Part shown: positions 41,022 to 53,054 of the stretch, piece after piece
Layout of the letters: each line of letters opens with the position of its first letter
Position numbering within the stretch: the first letter of the stretch is position 1
Source of the DNA: Pyrenopolyporus hunteri
Taxonomy: Eukaryota > Ascomycota > Sordariomycetes > Xylariales > Hypoxylaceae
Length of the DNA stretch: 64,000 bases
Direction of reading: 5' to 3'
NCBI GenBank assembly: GCA_902806595.1
Contig: CADCXC010000011.1
Location: forward strand, 434,001 to 498,000
The notes under the pieces: model-generated
Databases searched by the model: none
Told to the model about the DNA's origin: nothing
Seen by the model: the letters and a program-made list of their open reading frames with translations, nothing else
Position numbers and translations under genes: made by a program

Positions 41022-41571
41022 TTACTGGGACGGCTCGTCGGGCTCGCTGTCAATGTGAATGACGACAGGGGCGTTCACCTGGCTGCAGACAATGTTGTCG
41101 AGGCCGCCAGAGTGGCAGTACGTAGAGACGCTGCCATGGCCATAGAAGCCAGCACTAATTCCAATATCGTTAGCACCGCGTCCTTAAGAATAGACTCAAA
41201 ACTAAGCAGATTAAAAAAACTTACCCAACCCCGAGTTCATGGTACAGACGGAGGTCAAAAGTCGAGGCGTCAGCGCCTTCGAGTAGAGCGAATCGGTACT
41301 TGCTCTCGCCGCAGGTAATAACCTCGGTGGGTAGTCCGTTCTTGATCACATCGGCGCTGGCCGAGCAAGTGAGGTCCGTTGCGTCCCTGCCGCTCAGCTT
41401 GAAGGACACGCCGTCCACGGTGCCGGCGGAGCCATTGGAGGCGCCCGCCTTGTGGACGTAGAAGTCGGTGACGGTTACATCCTCGCCATTAGAGCCGCTT
41501 TCTTGAGGGGCTGGGGCAGCCAGGGCGTTGGCGCCAAAGAGGGCGGCGGCGATGGCGGTGGTGAAGCGCAT
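41022..41571 (-). CDS. Small secreted protein, AltA1-like (AA1-like) beta-barrel family
   Basis: Two exons, 41225-41571 and 41022-41154, joined over a 70-bp intron (GTAAGT donor, TGCTAACG branch, TTAG acceptor), give 159 residues. A signal peptide (residues 1-18, MRFTTAIAAALFGANALA) is followed by a mature protein with four Cys (69, 87, 129, 139), which can form two disulfides. The run VTDFYVHK...SVSFKLSG-like...CGESKYRFALL...LRLYHELG...YCHSGG...CSQVN fits the AltA1/AA1-like family as I remember it. These are secreted proteins of plant-associated fungi; some are allergens or elicit plant defence. Function here is inferred. It lies only 745 bp from the RIP island. Confidence 0.8.
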
Positions 41572-42956
41572 TTTGAATTTCTTAGGCTTTAGGTGTGAAT
41601 GTTTGAAAGAACGGGGCTGATGGGTTGGGTTCGAGATTGACGAGTCGAAGACGTTTAATGTGTTTCGTGTCTGATGAGCAGAAGTCCAAATTAGAAAGCA
41701 GCAGGCGTTATATGCTTTATATCTCGATATTGACCGCGATCCTCGAGTGAAGACATCACATTGGGATCGACGTCATTGTATGAATATCTGATGCTAGGAC
41801 ATAGCCCTATGGGGCTTCAGCCGGCGAGATTATTACCGGATCAGGAGATACCCCCTGTGACTGCCGTCCCGGCTGTGCTCCTATGGGGAAAATACGAGGA
41901 GGCTTAACTAGGAAAGGTATGGATCCCGGCCAAAACTCCGATGATAGAACCATCAAGGAAAATACCGACCTACAATGCCTTAGCCCAAATCATGCTGAAA
42001 CATCGTTCTAGAAAGAAATCCTTTGTATTCTCTCAGCACCTCGTGTTGACAACCTCATAGACCCTGATGACAAGAGCCGGTTTAACCGTCTCCACCGTTT
42101 GCCCCCAGGTCCTATACCAAGACGGTCTAGTCTCCGAAGCTAGAATCCACGGCGCTTTGGCCTGACTAAGGGGTATTTGATGGTATTGATCTTGTCTCTG
42201 CTGATCTATATGAAGTCAAGGGTCCAATAACTGTAGTTTTAGTATATCTATCACTCGGGAACTCCTAAAGCGATCGCTGTGATAAAATTACTGGTCGGCA
42301 CAATTCACTTGAAATTGAGAAAGTCATGAAGCTGAAGAATATGAAGTTCGAAGATAGATGTGAAACTGGATAGATGGCCTCATCGCAATGCAGACCCAAC
42401 GATGGCTACATAGTAAAATCGATATGAAGTCTCCCATAAATTGCAAAGCACGCGAGTCTCCTCTCCAGGTCTGCCGTATATGAAAACGACCACCCACCCC
42501 CTATACCCTTATAGATTTTACATAAAGCTGATAGTAGTAGTAACCACTTATATTCTGAGGATACATTTTGAAAACTGGCGCTCACTTGAAAAGGAATTTG
42601 CTGAATTGCTGGTTACTGATACTTTGTTGAACCTTGTAACGGGCGTTTAACATGGGAGAGGTGAGAGAGACGCTGGCGTCATCTCCATTCGAATCACTAT
42701 AAAGTATGGAAATAATGTCTATTATGTTTATTTTAGGTAATAATAGATCGATCCTATATACTTTTAGTACTGTAGTCTCGTTGGCATTCCATAATAAATT
42801 CCTTCTCGCATCAATTAGTCCGTAAATCATGAGACGATGTTTCATTCGATAGCCCTTAAGACCGGGTCTCGGAACCTGAGAACACGAGGTCTACGGGACC
42901 CCACAGCCCAATAAAGGGGGTGCTGCGTTCGTAGACAAGCGGTGACGTCCATGGAA
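41572..42956. other. Intergenic region between AltA1-like and HET genes
   Basis: Promoter side of the AltA1-like gene and 3' side of the HET gene. Scattered short open frames show no recognisable protein. Confidence 0.45.
41715..41724 (-). promoter_or_regulatory. Candidate TATA element of the AltA1-like gene
   Basis: AGATATAAAG on the minus strand, about 145-155 bp before the ATG. No transcript evidence. Confidence 0.3.
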
Positions 42957-45232
42957 TCATGACGTGGACGACAACGCTTGGGAATCTTCCATGGAGCTAT
43001 TGACATCCCATCTTCGTAACCTCTTTGACTCACCCCCTATGGCAGCGTCATCCCTTTCCTTCGTCTCTTCTTCCTCGTTCGAAGAGTCCCAATCTTCAAA
43101 CTCCCCGTCCTCAGTGTCATCCACGTAATCTTCATCGTCCATCTCATCGTCAACATAACTTATATCCGCCGCGCTAACCGGGACCGAGTACGGCGACTCC
43201 GACTTCCCCGACACCATCGCGGCGCGGACATCAGTGCCGGGGTATAACGCCATCGAACCGCCAACAGACACAAATAGCGACTCGTCGCTAGTGTGCGCGG
43301 TGAGTACTTTGCGCCGGCTCTCCCAGGCCTCGTTGCGCAGACAGTTATGTATCAGCACGTCCTCGGGAACCGGCGAGCCGCCCTCGTCCACGTGCTCCTG
43401 GATCGCGAGCCGGATATGCCAGAAGTCCTCGGCGATATGCGCCCCGCAGCGCCACACCTCGCGGCCGCCTGGCGTCAATACGACCGCGAAGAAGAGGTAT
43501 ATGTCGGTCGCCTGCGGCGACTTGAATCGGATACGTAGCAACCCCGACGTCAGTAGTGAGCTTCCCCCCTCGAAGGTCGGCAGCCGGAGAACGGACGTGT
43601 GCTCGTCGAAGATGCCCGGCGGGTGCGTCTCTATATCGTAGCCAAAGGCGCCGAGGGGCGCGTCCCGCTTCCCTGTAGATAGGAGACGTTTCGCGGTCGG
43701 GTCGACGAAGATTAGCACGCCGTGCTTGAATATAGGGGGAGGCGAGACGTAATGTGGGCTTCCGGGCTGTAGTATGTGTCGTGAGCGGATGAACAAATTG
43801 TATCTCTCCCTGGTATCTGTGGCCTCCTTAGACAGCAGTATAGGCCCATCGATGAACCGGCTCCGATCTAGGATATTGGAGCCGTAGCGCCTCTGGTTGG
43901 TTCTCTGCACTTAAGAACAGAATCTGGTTAGCACTTCTCTCGGGTGCGAATCTCAGGGTCTTAGACGTGTCTCAGAATAACTGCGTATCCTACCGTAATA
44001 GGATTACGAGAATTCAACCCTTGAGGTACGATAGGTCGTGCACACGCCAAAAAGGGGGTTAATAAAGAAAGACTCCTCGGTGAGACAGACATACCAGCAA
44101 TGCAAGCCCGCATATCCTCACGCCCACCTACCACCCCCGCATCCAGCACAACAAACAACTGCGTAAGCGTGTATACGACGGGCAAATAAATCGACAGCCC
44201 CAAATTCGTCATCGAGTACGGCATCGGGGCCTCCCACGCGTCGACGGGGACGTACCCCGCGGCGTCGCGGAACGCCGCGGGCGACGGCGCCAGCACGCTG
44301 GACCAGTCGGACGGCACCCCGGCGTCCCTCCCCCTCCCGCGGTCCCTGGCCCGGCGCCAGCAGAACACGGTGTGGTCGTTCGTCGTGCGGATGATCTCCT
44401 CCTGCAGGCGGGCGAAGGCCCTCGCGCCGCCCTCGCCGTACAGCAGGGGCATGTTGACGTCGAACAGGCCCAGCAGGCAGTACGCCGCGTCCTCGGCGCG
44501 CGTGGTCTGGCGGCGGGCCGCCCACGACATCTTCTTCGCGACGCTGATGCCGCGGAGGTCCGCGCCGCCGACGTGGCCCCGCCTGCGGTGCTGGAGCAGC
44601 GCCGCCTCGATCCCGGTGGCGGCGGCGATCGGCGCCGCCAGCGACGACCGGTCCCCGATGCGGCTCCAGTCTTGCGCGAAGAAGACCAGGTGCCCCGGCC
44701 CGATGAGCTCCTGCAGCGTCCACCCGCGGCGGAACCACCTGCTGCGACGGAACGGGGCGAGTTGCGCGTCGTCCCATTTTCGCGTTTCCTCGCCATTCCC
44801 GTTCTCGCCCCCTTTCCTCTTCTTCGCCCCTCCTCCCCCATCCCGCTCCCGCTCCCGCTCTTCCTCCTCCCCGTCCTCCCCTCCCAGCCTCGGCACATCC
44901 GCCAAATACGCATAACACACCTTCGAGCCCCGGTACCAATTATACATGGAATTGATCGCCTCCGTCAGCTCAGCCGAGCTGGCCTTATCGATGCAGTTTG
45001 TGTCGATCCATATCCAATCGATGGCGTCCTGGCGCGCGACGCGGCACGCGCCCTGGACCTTGCGGAAGCCGGACTTGGTGGTGGCGGTAGAGAACGAGGG
45101 GGCCATGTCCACGAAGTCGCGGAAGCTGGCCTCCTCGCCGTCGACCCACGTGTGGCTTAGGATGGCGTAGGGCGGCACCGCGTCCCCGTGGAACTCCTTG
45201 AACTCCAGGGATGTGGTGTTGAGCAGTCGCAT
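42957..45232 (-). CDS. HET-domain (heterokaryon incompatibility) protein
   Basis: Exon 1 is 44095-45232 from an ATG at 45232; exon 2 is 42957-43909. The simplest model has one 185-bp intron (GTATGT donor, GTGCTAAC branch, CTTAAG acceptor) and gives 696 residues. An alternative uses two introns (44020-44094 and 43905-43993) with a 26-nt middle exon and gives 703 residues. The N-terminus has all HET landmarks: YAILSHTWVDGEE (about 22-35), WIWIDTNCIDK...INSMYNWY, and SRWFRRGWTLQELI. After these comes MSWAARRQTTRAEDAAYCLLGLFDV...LLYGEG. A Gly/Glu/Arg-rich insert splits the second and third motifs. The C-terminus ends in a long Asp/Glu tail. HET domains trigger cell death when unlike strains fuse. 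No NACHT or WD40 part is seen. Exon 1 is conspicuously GC-rich. Confidence 0.9.
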
Positions 45233-46003
45233 TGCGATTGCGCCGGACGGGGCCGGACATTGGGTCTAAGTCCTAACTTGTTTTTTTTTTTTTTTTTTTT
45301 TTGTTTGGAGTTATTTAGGTCTATCTTATTACACTGGGGCGGGGCGCCGACCTTGATGCAATGGAATTTAAGAGACATGGGCCTTATAGCAGAATATTTG
45401 TAGGAGGCATATATCAAATTTCTGCGGTGAGAAAGCGTAAGTGAAGCCTTACCGCTTCCGTCATCTTGCTTCAGTCGTCCGGGGTTGCTATGGACTAGAA
45501 AATTCGGTAAGATTAAGATATCATTTCAGCTCATAGAATCGTAATGCGCCTAATCAAGATTGCACGTCTACGTGTGAATTCGGCTGGCCCTTTAATAGGT
45601 ATAAATTCAAAACTCACAATTTTTTCAATATGGGACATCCATATATGATATATGATGTCTTTGTTGCTAAGTCTCGAGTTAGCTAAATCGACCAAAATTT
45701 CTACCCTGCCCACTCAATTATAAGCTCTTTTAATCCACCTTTCGTCGAATATGTATTTGCTCAACCGCCATCACGCCTCCAAAACAGAAACGTGCGATTA
45801 ACATATGATATGGCATCCATTATCTAACAGCTTACTCTTAAGATATTTCCGAATCAATGGGGGGAATCAAAACCTCCTATTTTGCTAGAAGCCCTCAGGC
45901 GTACCCCGTTGCAAATAAAGAGACCAATGCCGAAGCTCTCAACCTGAATTTGCTTCCTGAATTCGGAATCTACATGCATCACACAAAAGCTACTATAACA
46001 ACA
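45233..46003. other. HET upstream region
   Basis: No gene seen. A 22-base T-run at 45281-45302 lies about 50-70 bp before the HET start (A-tract on the coding strand), which may keep nucleosomes off the promoter. Confidence 0.45.
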
Positions 46004-48399
46004 CTAGTATGCCGCATTCTGCCTGTAAAAGTCCTGCGGTGCGCTTGGTTCGGTACCTGGGGGCACGTAGGCCTTATACTGCGGCTGCTGCGGCTGACCG
46101 TGCGCCATCTGGCTCGGTAGCGACTGTCGAGCGTCAAATGCTGGGCCACCCGGTTGCAAAGGTGGAGGAGTCATCACATGAGCGGGTGGCTGGGTCGTTT
46201 GCGGAATCGGGGGTGCGGATCCCGTTGGTTGAGGAGGAATCTGGGATGCGGAGGCATCGTACGAGTTCTGGCGCTGGGGGTTATACGCCGAGTATTGTGG
46301 TTGGGAAGGAGCCGGAGGATGGGAGGCGATTGCTAAGGGAGTCGGGACGCCCTGAGCCGCGTTAGGCGGAGCGGAGGGCATAGGGGCCGAAGGAGCAGAT
46401 GGGGCGGACGGAGCTGTCGGGCTTGCGGCGTAAGGGTCCTCCGGAGAGTAGACGGATGCGGAATAAGGGTCGGCTCTGCCAGGGTTGTGGTTGGCCGCAA
46501 CAGGGGAATCGTAGGCAGACGTATATAACTCTTGGGGGTTGCCGTATGTGCTTTGCGGGCGCTGTTCCGCCTGAGGAGGGGGTTGAGAGTACGCCTGATA
46601 GGCTTGCGGCGGCGGAGATGAGGTTTGGATAGGAGTAGGCTGTTTCCCTGCAGCTACCCGCGAAGGCTGATCTCTTGGCGGATATTGCTGAGCTGGCGGC
46701 TGGCTTGCTTGAGCCGGCACTTCTGCGCCTTGCAGATAAAACGGAGCGGGACCTGGCGTCGGCCGTTGGAAATTAGGAGGCGGCGATGTAGCCTGGTATT
46801 GGTTCTGCTCTAAATATGCGTGAGCCCGCTTCCCGCCAAAGTACTTACGCTTTACATACCTTGCGGAGGAGGCCCTTGTGGCCCGGGAGTATAGAATCTC
46901 TGAGGCTCTTGCTGAGCGGGCGGCGGTCCCTGGGGGGCGAAACTCGGACCCGGTCCTGGACCTCCCGGGGCTGCGTAACCGTGTGTCATGAGCGGTCTTG
47001 GGGCATATTGGTGGTAGTTTGGTTGGGGGGGATGGGCCATAGAAGATTCCAAGAGCGATTCGTAATCTCTTCGCGCCTTGATGAATTTCTCGTTTAGCTG
47101 AGTGAAGTCTTCTTTCTTCTGAGAATACTTCTCGATCAGCTTTATTAATTTCGGGCGAATAGCCAATGTTTGGTGGTAGAGTTTCTGCAATAGTTAGCGA
47201 TCGACGATACGCGTATACCTTGTCGCCTTGGGCGTACCGATATTTCTTCGTTATCCTCTTCTCTCGGCGACGCGTTCGACGTGCTCAAGAGCGTAAGGAG
47301 CTTCTCTACATTCTTGATTTCCGCAAACACCTCGGCCTCCATCTGTGCCTCGCGCTGGAGCTCGTCGGGGGTCGGGTCCGCGAGCTTCTCGACGTAATTC
47401 AGAGGAAAGATCCCGGTTCTACCTTTTAGAGAGCCTCGCCACCAGTCCTTGTAGACAGATTCCAAGACTGCTATGATGTCGCCCTTCTTGAATTCGAGTT
47501 CGCCGGGTTCGGATGGTACAAAATCGTAGAGGGCGCGAACTCGCGATACCGTAGCGGCCGTCGTACCGGTCGGATGGGAGGGTATGGGCTCAACCGGAGC
47601 GGCTGATGCACTTGGCCCTACGCCTGAACTCGGGCCAGCGATAGGAACGGTTTGGGTAGCCTTCTTCCTCTCCTCTTCTTGCAACGATAGCTTCAACGCC
47701 ATCTGGAGTTCTTCCTCTTCCTTTTGGCGATCGAGATCTGTGAGACCGGTCTTCTGCGGGGCAGACGGAGGTTGCAACGTCGGGTTGCTCTGCTTGAGGC
47801 GGTAGTAGGCATCGTACATAATGCCGAGGTCGGCGTCCTTGCTAAACATATCAGACCACTCCTTCATCCTCTCGAGGATCTTAACCTTGACTTGTTGGTG
47901 GGTGTTCCGATCGTTGGCAAGCTTTAGCAGGGCATCGGTAAAGGCGCGGCTGGCAAGTTCGCGGTGCATATTTTTGCCGCAGTTCTGGGAGAGCGCATTC
48001 GCCAACTGGTGTGCCGGATACTATTAGTCCTGGAAAAAAAAAAATAAAAATAAAAAGGAAATAAGAAAAGCAAATATGTATGTCCATCAGGCTACCTACC
48101 TCGAGAGTATAGAGCTGGACGTTGGCGTTGCGATGCGCCAGCCGCTTGATCAAGCTCTGAACCGCTTGATTGGGCCCATTCGGATCGCTCGATACTTTGT
48201 CGCAGACTTCGATGATGGCTCCCCAATCTTCGGACGTCAGGTTCTCGTCGGTCGCCTTTGCTAAGAGTGAAGCAATGTCAGTTCACGGCTATATTGGGGG
48301 CTAGATATGGTTACGTTGCGTGCGCGTGCGTGTTCGTGCGCCGAGCGTTTACATACCGATTACTTCATCGTAAGGGCCGACCGCTGTTCCCCGAAACAT
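46004..48399 (-). CDS. HSE1: Class E vacuolar sorting protein Hse1 (ESCRT-0)
   Basis: Five exons: 48357-48399, 48100-48260, 47238-48005, 46860-47184, 46004-46809; introns of 96, 94, 53 and 50 bp, all GT-AG, giving 700 residues. Domains in order: VHS (about 1-145, with IIEVCDKVSSD and LANALSQNCGKNMHRELASR); ubiquitin-interacting motif (about 164-180, EEEELQMALKLSLQEEE); SH3 (about 222-278, RALYDFVPSEPGELEFKKGD to GIFPLNYVE); GAT-like coiled coil (about 285-385, TQLNEKFIKARRDYESLLE); Pro/Gln/Ala-rich tail. With Vps27 it forms ESCRT-0, which binds ubiquitinated cargo on endosomes. Intron 3 uses donor GTACGC because the nearby GTATAC site would break frame before KLYHQTL. Confidence 0.96.
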
Positions 48400-50099
48400 G
48401 GTGGGCGGCTGGAGGCGAGGGGGAATGGAGGGGAAGCTGACGACGGAAAGACAATCTCGGCGACTTCGAGCTTGTCGCTAATATCGACGAACAACTTCCT
48501 GTCTTGATTTGTGTATAGTTGGTATTACGGCGGTTATCTTGTGATAGGTTAATGGTGCGATCGCAGTATGAGTGCGGCGCTGGTGGTTCGTAGAGGTAGT
48601 CGTTGCGTGTTGCAATTGGAGTTTGTGCTTTAACGTTGTAGTTGTAGCTGTCAAGAAAGAGTAAGGGTGGGAGAGATACGGTAGAGGAACCACAGTAGGA
48701 GGAGCTAATGGTGGTTGAATAATAGTAAGGTACCAAGCTTGCAGCCTAGAGTAGGTACCTATACATAATTGATGACGTTGGCCTGTGCTTGCTTACCTAC
48801 CTGGGTACCTACCTACCCGGGTACTTACCCCTCTAACATAGCAGTGGAAGTCACTGGGACTAAGGCAGCTCCAGCGCTCAAGTGGGTGATCTATATATGT
48901 GGTACCCGTGTATTTCAACATGTCACAAGCCTTGGGGCAATGCAGTAGGTACCCCGGTCCATGGATCCCTATACAATGGAAGCCCCATGATGGAAGCCGG
49001 GTACCTGGCTATGTATTAAGCTACCGGAAGTACACGCGAAATCCGCTTTTAATAAAAATCCACACGCAATAACCTGAGCCGTGGTGACGCATCCCCCTAA
49101 ATCTCGTTCTATCAATATCTACTGCGCCTTAACTTATTGACTCTAAGCCTACGAGGCGGAACAAAAGGCGTACCGAACTACTTTGACCGTAAAACCTAAA
49201 TATCACGTTTAAAATAAGTACCTAGGTAGGTATTGACAAGAGCGAAAAGGGAAATTGTACGAGATATCCTCGGCTCATACGCAACAACGGAAGCCAGACC
49301 AGGCTGTTTGGCACTTATATCGCGAGACCTTGATATCGTGATAGATTAACTCAGTATGTATATGTACTTCAATTCGGCTCTTAAATACTCGTCTTTCTGA
49401 TATACATACAAGTTGCCTCAAGCCGGTCGAATTAGTTCCGGGGGCAAAAAGAAAAGAAGAGGAAAAAGAAGAAGAGTCTCGTATCGGTATGATGCAGTAA
49501 TGCACTATGTCCCTTCTATTCCATCTACGGACCCCGTTCCCCTCGACGCGGGACTTAGCCCTAAGATATTTATGTAGTCGTATGTATAGCACTTCGTCCG
49601 CAAACATAAGCTGAGGGTCAACCGGGATTATTTCGTAGAAACCCAACCTTTCTGCGATACCACTTGACCCGAAAAAGGAGAGGAACAAAAAGAAAATGAA
49701 AAAGATGAAGAAGATGAAAAAAAAAAAAAAACGCCGGACGGTCTTCCTCGAGCGTGTCATGATAATGGACCTCAAAACCCCGCTCTAGACTCCTGCCGTC
49801 GTTAAGAATAATCGTGTCCGTCCAGAATGCCGCAAAACTCCTTTCAAAATCACACGCCATCCAAAAAGGGGGAGAAAATGACAATCTGTAGGTGTGATAG
49901 ATCTCTGGGATTGTACCTTTCCGTAGTCCCGTACCATGGAAATCCCATTACCCCCTTGGGCATTCCCCATGTCCCTACCGGTTTCTTCGACTCGCGACCA
50001 AGATAAAAAATAATATACAGCAATCTATGTCAACGACGAAATGAAAAGGATTGCATTCGGTCATGGGAGAGTGTGGTCATACAGGCATATGAAGTCTCC
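48400..50099. other. Intergenic region between HSE1 and ATG13
   Basis: 1.7 kb; the HSE1 promoter lies at its low-coordinate end and the ATG13 3' side at its high end. TAGGTACC-type tracts occur at 48751-48760, 48791-48828 and 49217-49233. A purine-rich low-complexity tract at 49686-49731 creates Phe-rich minus-strand frames that I do not accept as a gene. Confidence 0.5.
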
Positions 50100-53054
50100 T
50101 TACCAACGTCGACTTCTGTGGCTGGTTTCGTATGCTCCCCTATCACCGGTGGACCCCACGCTGCCGCCACCTCGACCCTCCTCAAGGCTGCGGCGCGACT
50201 GTTCGCGGGTGATTTCCGACATGTCGAAAAGAAGGGGTTCGTCATCGGCCTCGTCTACAGCGGCGCCCGATACGCCTAAGCCCGCAGCACCGCCGCGCGG
50301 ATAACCTCTGCCAAACCTGCCGCTAGACCCCACAAGACTAACGTTCCCGGAATGGGGAGGTGTTATCCCCCGGCCGACGCTATTCCCGTAGCGTCTGCTG
50401 TAAGGCGAGCTGGAGAATCCGGTGTAAAGGCCACCCGGTGGCCGAACCTCACGTTCAATGGACTCCGACTCCGACTCCTGTCCAAGCATATCCGGTGGGC
50501 TCGTTGTCCTGATATTTGCGGCTGATTGCAAGCCGGGAGCATCCATAGTGTCATCTGCTTCAGCATTACCTAAACCTAGCAGAACGCTAAGACTAGGGGG
50601 CTCACGATCTTCCGCACCGAGGCTGATGCTGCGATGAGCATCCACGTCATCATCGTCAACCAGCGCGCGATTCTTATGCGCGACAGAGCTGGATCGTCTC
50701 GCGTGGGGGTAAGGCCGCGGGGACGTGGGAATATCAATCGCAGTCGTTCCCTCATGGGTTGTCTGCGTGGTAACCGGTGGCTCCTCTGCGACGTCCGCGA
50801 CGTTCCGTGATCGTCGCGTAACCCTTGCGACGGGCGCGTAGTCGACACTTGAGTTTTCGCTCAAGCGTGATGGAATGGCTGGCGTATGCGGCGTGTGAGG
50901 CGACAAAGGCTTCCCAGGAGACGATGAAGTTGACATGCCCGGAACATTGGCCAACTGCCGACTTGAAGAGCTAGAAGAACGATGTAACTGCATAGAAGAG
51001 TTCATAGATTCGGTGAGTGCGTTGTTAGACTCGCGCATGAGGTGGAATTTAGAGAGTTGAGCAGCCGTTCTCTTAGTCGCTGACTCGCCCTTCTTGGATG
51101 GCTCGAAACTCTGCAACGATCTATTGCTTTCGATCAGTTTCAAGAAATCCTGAATGTTGTCATCATCTGTTTGGAAGGAGCCGGAACTGCCACCCGCGCC
51201 AAGCTCGTTTAATAGGCCGGAACCGGGTTGAGCAACGGAGGATGAGAGACTTTGTTTGCCACTGCTGTTTTGATCATCTTCTCCCCGGCTGGCACCGCTA
51301 ACAGATGGCCGGTTACGACGATGCGTAAAGCTACTGCTAAATCGGTTCGTGACAGAAGGCCTTGGTGAGCTAGCAACCGAGTTGTCGGCAGCGGCGGGTG
51401 GCGCCCCTCGTAAGGAGGCAGGCATTCCCGCTGTGAGCGAAGAACGGTTCCTTGCATGCAGGCCTAAACCCGAAGGCCGATTAAGTGAATGAGGTGAAGG
51501 CGGAACATCTTGATCCTGCTGCCGAGGCACGGGTGATCCCGAAAGGGAGCCGTGCTTAAATGGAGATGACTGGAAGGAGACCGACGGACGCCTTGACCCA
51601 TCTATTCCTCTCAAAGACGGCTGCCGAGCAATACCCTTAATAGGAACGGTGTGCGTCGGAGCTTCGACGCTCGCAGGCCCAGACCCAGTCGGCGAGGTAG
51701 TGTCTGAGCCGGGAGCCTTCACCGCTTTTAGGGCAGATATAGGGCTTGTGCCTATAGGGCCTTCGCCGTGAAACGTAGATAAGCTACCGTACCGCTGCTG
51801 GTTTTCGGTGACTTCCTGCGCGTGTCGGTGATACGGGAGAGATCCTACTTCGGGGGCGTAAGACTCGTGCCGCCCGTGACCACGGCGAGGAAGCGAGGGC
51901 TTAAACATGTCATCAGATATAGCCATGCCGATGCGGGAGCTGAGGAGGGATTCAGTTTCGACAACTTGAAAATTACAGTTGTTGCGGTAGGAAACAGAAA
52001 CATAGAAACGTCCGACAGGGACTTCGAGATCGCCAAACATGTAATCTGTAGAGACATCCCCTCTACCGTCATATAAAGGTATCCTCAGGGTGTCAGACCC
52101 ATACGCTGGTGGTTCGCTTGAGAACACACGGCAGCGGACCGCTAACGCAGGATGGCTACCCTTCGTCTTGGAGTTCCTAGCGAGTTTCCAGGCCGGCAAT
52201 ATGCCCGTTGTCGTATAAATAGAGCGCATCAAGACGATAGCCTTCTTGTATACCGTCGGAAGGAGAGGACCAAAGTCATCTATCTGACCAGGCTTCGCGC
52301 CCTTCAGCTCAACACGCCATCGCTCTAGTATAAGTTGGGTAATCGGTTCCCCCTGGCGCCCGGAACTGCTATCGCTGGACTGGTCGGCAGAGTTGAGGGC
52401 TTCGACAACATCCCACCGTTTCCCGTTTTCGTCCAGAATCACCAAGCTTTGGCCACCCTTCAGCCAAGATGCATCGAGATAAGTTTCGATAATCAGCGGG
52501 GGCGGGCGATTCTCGAATCCACCACATTGTTTCCATACGCGGAACTCTTCTCGGAAATCGTCGATATCGTCGGTGTCGAGTTGGAACTACAAGCGACATA
52601 CGTGGTGAGATAGAAGAAACTAACCGAGATGCGTTCCTCTTTAGACTTCACTTACCCATCGGCTCGTTCTCTTTTCCTGGTTCTTACCCACGAAAATCGG
52701 AGTTACTTGCATGCGTGCTTGTAAGATGACGGTGCCGGCCTTCGAATAGATATTCTATATTTGGGATCATCTGTGAGTATTTACGGCCAGATCAAAGCTC
52801 GCTATCAAGAAACTAACCTGGATAATCTGATCCAATTTCTTGATGGAATCGCGAGTAGGCCCGCCCGCATCACCACGGTTATTACCACCAGTCGCTCCCG
52901 CTCCGGCTCCCTCCTGAGGCTCGGTGCTCGGCCTAGAAGGCGGGCGGGTGACAGGACTTCCGGGATCTCTCTGATTGTTGGTTCTTGTGGGGTTTGTTCG
53001 TGATGACAAGGCGGGCGAGGCTGTGCGAGGCGGGGCGCGGGGGGTCTGATGCAT
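50100..53054 (-). CDS. ATG13: Autophagy-related protein 13 (Atg1 kinase complex)
   Basis: Three exons: 52818-53054, 52656-52754, 50100-52586; introns of 63 and 69 bp (GTTAGT and GTAAGT donors, ATAG and GTAG acceptors), giving 940 residues. A Pro/Ser/Gly-rich N-terminal extension precedes the HORMA domain (about 75-340). Landmarks are SIKKLDQIIQ, KAGTVILQAR, RPPPLIIETYLD, LVILDENGKRWDVVEAL, LLPTVYKKAIVLMRS, FGDLEVPVGRFYVSVSYR. The long Ser-rich C-terminal region is where Atg13 proteins bind Atg1 and Atg17 and are phosphorylated by TORC1, and ends with DEPLLFDMSE. Atg13 starts autophagosome formation. The stop lies within a possible splice donor (TTG then GTAAGG at 50103), so a short extra 3' exon cannot be excluded. 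Confidence 0.96.

Noticed and set aside
44118..45160. Long antisense and out-of-frame open frames over the HET gene
   Set aside because: They are shadows caused by the high GC content of the HET exon; the HET motifs read in one frame only.
49275..49970. Overlapping minus-strand frames with Phe-rich stretch between HSE1 and ATG13
   Set aside because: The hydrophobic run comes from a purine-rich low-complexity tract; no family, no consistent splice structure, and the frames overlap in different phases.
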